From the NCBI GenBank assembly GCA_946530565.1, contig CAMNAE010000077.1:1-7074 (forward strand): 7,074 bases of DNA, in the 5' to 3' direction. The position numbers were made by a program, and so were the translations under genes. Below are positions 5,183 to 7,074 of the stretch, in pieces. A model generated the notes under the pieces. That model ran no database searches. It was not told where the DNA came from and saw nothing but the letters and a program-made list of their open reading frames with translations. Source of the DNA: an uncultured Oscillibacter sp. (GTDB lineage Bacteria; Bacillota; Clostridia; Oscillospirales; Oscillospiraceae). Every line of letters starts with the position of its first letter. The first letter of the stretch is position 1.

Positions 5183-6016
5183 TCAGGACTGAGCCGGTCC
5201 CGTCTGCCCTTCAAGAAAGGGATCATACATCATGATCGCGCTGTTTTCGACCACGAGCTGCTCGGATACAAGCGCGCCGCTTTCATCATAGATCTGCTGA
5301 TAGAGCCGATTGTGCCGTGTGAAGCCGCCCCAGATCTCGCCGCGCATCTCGTGATCGCGCTCGACGATCTCATAGCGGTACTGCGGCGCGGCGTCGACGC
5401 GCCACTCGCCGATCAGCTCTTTGGTGCCCACATGCACCCGCAGCTGATACGTATCGTTCGTATCGTTGCGGATCATGAGGTCGCCGTAGGGGTAAAAGCA
5501 GGTGGCGCCGCTGCCGAAGGGCTGCGTCCGGTTGGAGTCGGGGAAGACGTCGTAGCCGTGCCGGTGCCGCTCGATCACTGTGAGCGGCGTGTGGAGCGTC
5601 ATCCAGAAGATCAGGTTGGAGAGCTGGCAGAGCCCGCCGCCGACGCCGGGCTGCACGCCGCCGTTGACAAGGATCATCCCCTCGCGGTAGCCCTTGCGGA
5701 CGCTGGGCTTTCCGATGAGCCGCCAGTAGCTGAAGATCTCGCCGGGCCGTAAAATGATCCCGTCGACGCAGGGCGCTGCGAGCGTGAGATTCACGATCTT
5801 GTTCTCCTGCATCCACATCTCTTCGTTTTTGAGATGCCGCCTGAGCGGCGTGCGGTGGCTGAAGGCGCAGTAGGCGAGGGGCTCTTCGCTGCGCGCATGT
5901 GCGAAGCTGCCGCGCATGCTGAGCCAGAGTAGCTTTCGCTGCGCGCCAAAGTACCATTTGCCGAGGCGCAGGCGCAGTCTGGACCTGTTTTTCGGCTGCT
6001 GCGTGGGTTCCTGCAT
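5183..6016 (-). CDS. VanW family protein
   Basis: The product is 277 residues from the ATG at 6014-6016, chosen because AGGAGGT lies 6 nt before it; an upstream in-frame TTG (6061) lacks such a site. Residues about 85-205 match the VanW domain: LRPGEIFSYWRLIG (89-102), KGYREGMILVNGG (108-120), the hallmark GVGGGLCQLSN (124-134) and FGSGATCFYPYGDL (167-180). VanW was named from the vanB vancomycin-resistance cluster, but the domain is widespread in Firmicutes chromosomes and its biochemical role is unsettled. The short architecture without a peptidoglycan-binding domain resembles the VanW of that cluster. I see no signal peptide; the N-terminal 25 residues are basic. It lies downstream of rpoD and upstream of rpmB, with no other van gene here, so a general envelope role is more likely than resistance. 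No clear promoter lies directly upstream, so read-through from rpoD is possible. Confidence 0.93.
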   Translation of the reverse strand: MQEPTQQPKNRSRLRLRLGKWYFGAQRKLLWLSMRGSFAHARSEEPLAYCAFSHRTPLRRHLKNEEMWMQENKIVNLTLAAPCVDGIILRPGEIFSYWRLIGKPSVRKGYREGMILVNGGVQPGVGGGLCQLSNLIFWMTLHTPLTVIERHRHGYDVFPDSNRTQPFGSGATCFYPYGDLMIRNDTNDTYQLRVHVGTKELIGEWRVDAAPQYRYEIVERDHEMRGEIWGGFTRHNRLYQQIYDESGALVSEQLVVENSAIMMYDPFLEGQTGPAQS

Positions 6017-6063
6017 GGCCTGACCTCCTGTTATTTCATGGATAAAAAGCACCGCTTGCAAAG

Positions 6064-6123
6064 TACCCCATGCCGGCGGCTTTGCGCGTGGCTTTCAGGA
6101 CGCGCTCCGTTTCGGCATGGGGT
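6064..6123. repeat. Nested inverted repeat between rpoD and the VanW gene
   Basis: A perfect 11-bp inverted repeat, ACCCCATGCCG (6064-6074) with CGGCATGGGGT (6113-6123), encloses a second perfect 6-bp pair, GCGCGT (6083-6088) with ACGCGC (6099-6104), around a 10-nt loop. CGG (6076-6078) and CCG (6107-6109) could pair in between. Neither strand has a T run after the structure, so it is not a standard intrinsic terminator. It may be an mRNA-processing or stability hairpin in an rpoD-vanW transcript, a small RNA, or a palindromic repeat element. Confidence 0.7.
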
Positions 6124-6146
6124 CCATTCAGGTTTGGGCTCTGATC

Positions 6147-7074
<928 letters not shown>

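Noticed and set aside
5183..6016. Vancomycin resistance locus
   Set aside because: Only a VanW-domain gene is present, with no ligase, dipeptidase or two-component regulator, and the neighbours are housekeeping genes.
6017..6061. TTG start for the VanW protein
   Set aside because: The extra 15 residues are encoded across the AGGAGGT site that serves the ATG at 6014-6016, and they show no family similarity.
6017..6063. Dedicated promoter just upstream of the VanW gene
   Set aside because: A TTGCAA-like -35 can be seen, but no -10-like hexamer lies at a proper distance before the ribosome binding site.

Overview
The window looks like chromosomal DNA of a GC-rich, anaerobic Clostridia-type Firmicute, possibly a gut Oscillospirales relative. 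The signs are a Firmicutes-style principal sigma factor, a zinc-ribbon ribosomal protein bL28, a VanW-domain protein, a short-linker lipoprotein signal, strong AGGAGG-type ribosome binding sites and a GC-rich multi-hairpin intergenic element of a kind I recall from gut Firmicutes. The order-level placement is inference from sequence character. I see no phage, transposase, CRISPR array, tRNA or rRNA.

Left part (1-2355, minus strand): a likely three-gene operon read right to left. A sigma-A-like promoter (2326-2355) precedes a metallo-beta-lactamase-fold hydrolase with a C-terminal winged-helix-like domain. Next come a MoxR-family AAA+ ATPase and, 13 nt later, the N-terminal part of a CoxE-like VWA-domain protein. 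MoxR and VWA proteins normally work as a chaperone-like pair. The VWA frame is interrupted by an amber codon (26-28), yet the conserved family motif continues in frame to the window edge. This is the most notable observation in the window.

Middle (2469-4682, plus strand): one divergently transcribed gene encodes a 695-residue lipoprotein. Its two parallel beta-helix halves are an internal duplication, and they are followed by a separate beta-rich C-terminal domain. It has its own extended -10 promoter, with a GC palindrome between the -35 and -10 elements, and a terminator-like hairpin.

Convergent junction (4651-4835): two terminator hairpins face each other across about 100 nt that fold into a series of short hairpins, resembling a dispersed REP-like element.

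Right part (4836-7074, minus strand): conserved housekeeping DNA. In transcription order it holds rpoD (5' end outside the window), a 130-nt spacer with a large nested inverted repeat, a VanW-domain gene, and rpmB with its own strong promoter and intrinsic terminator. No intergenic stretch exceeds 300 nt. All six genes whose natural stop lies in the window, apart from the interrupted VWA gene, end in TGA.
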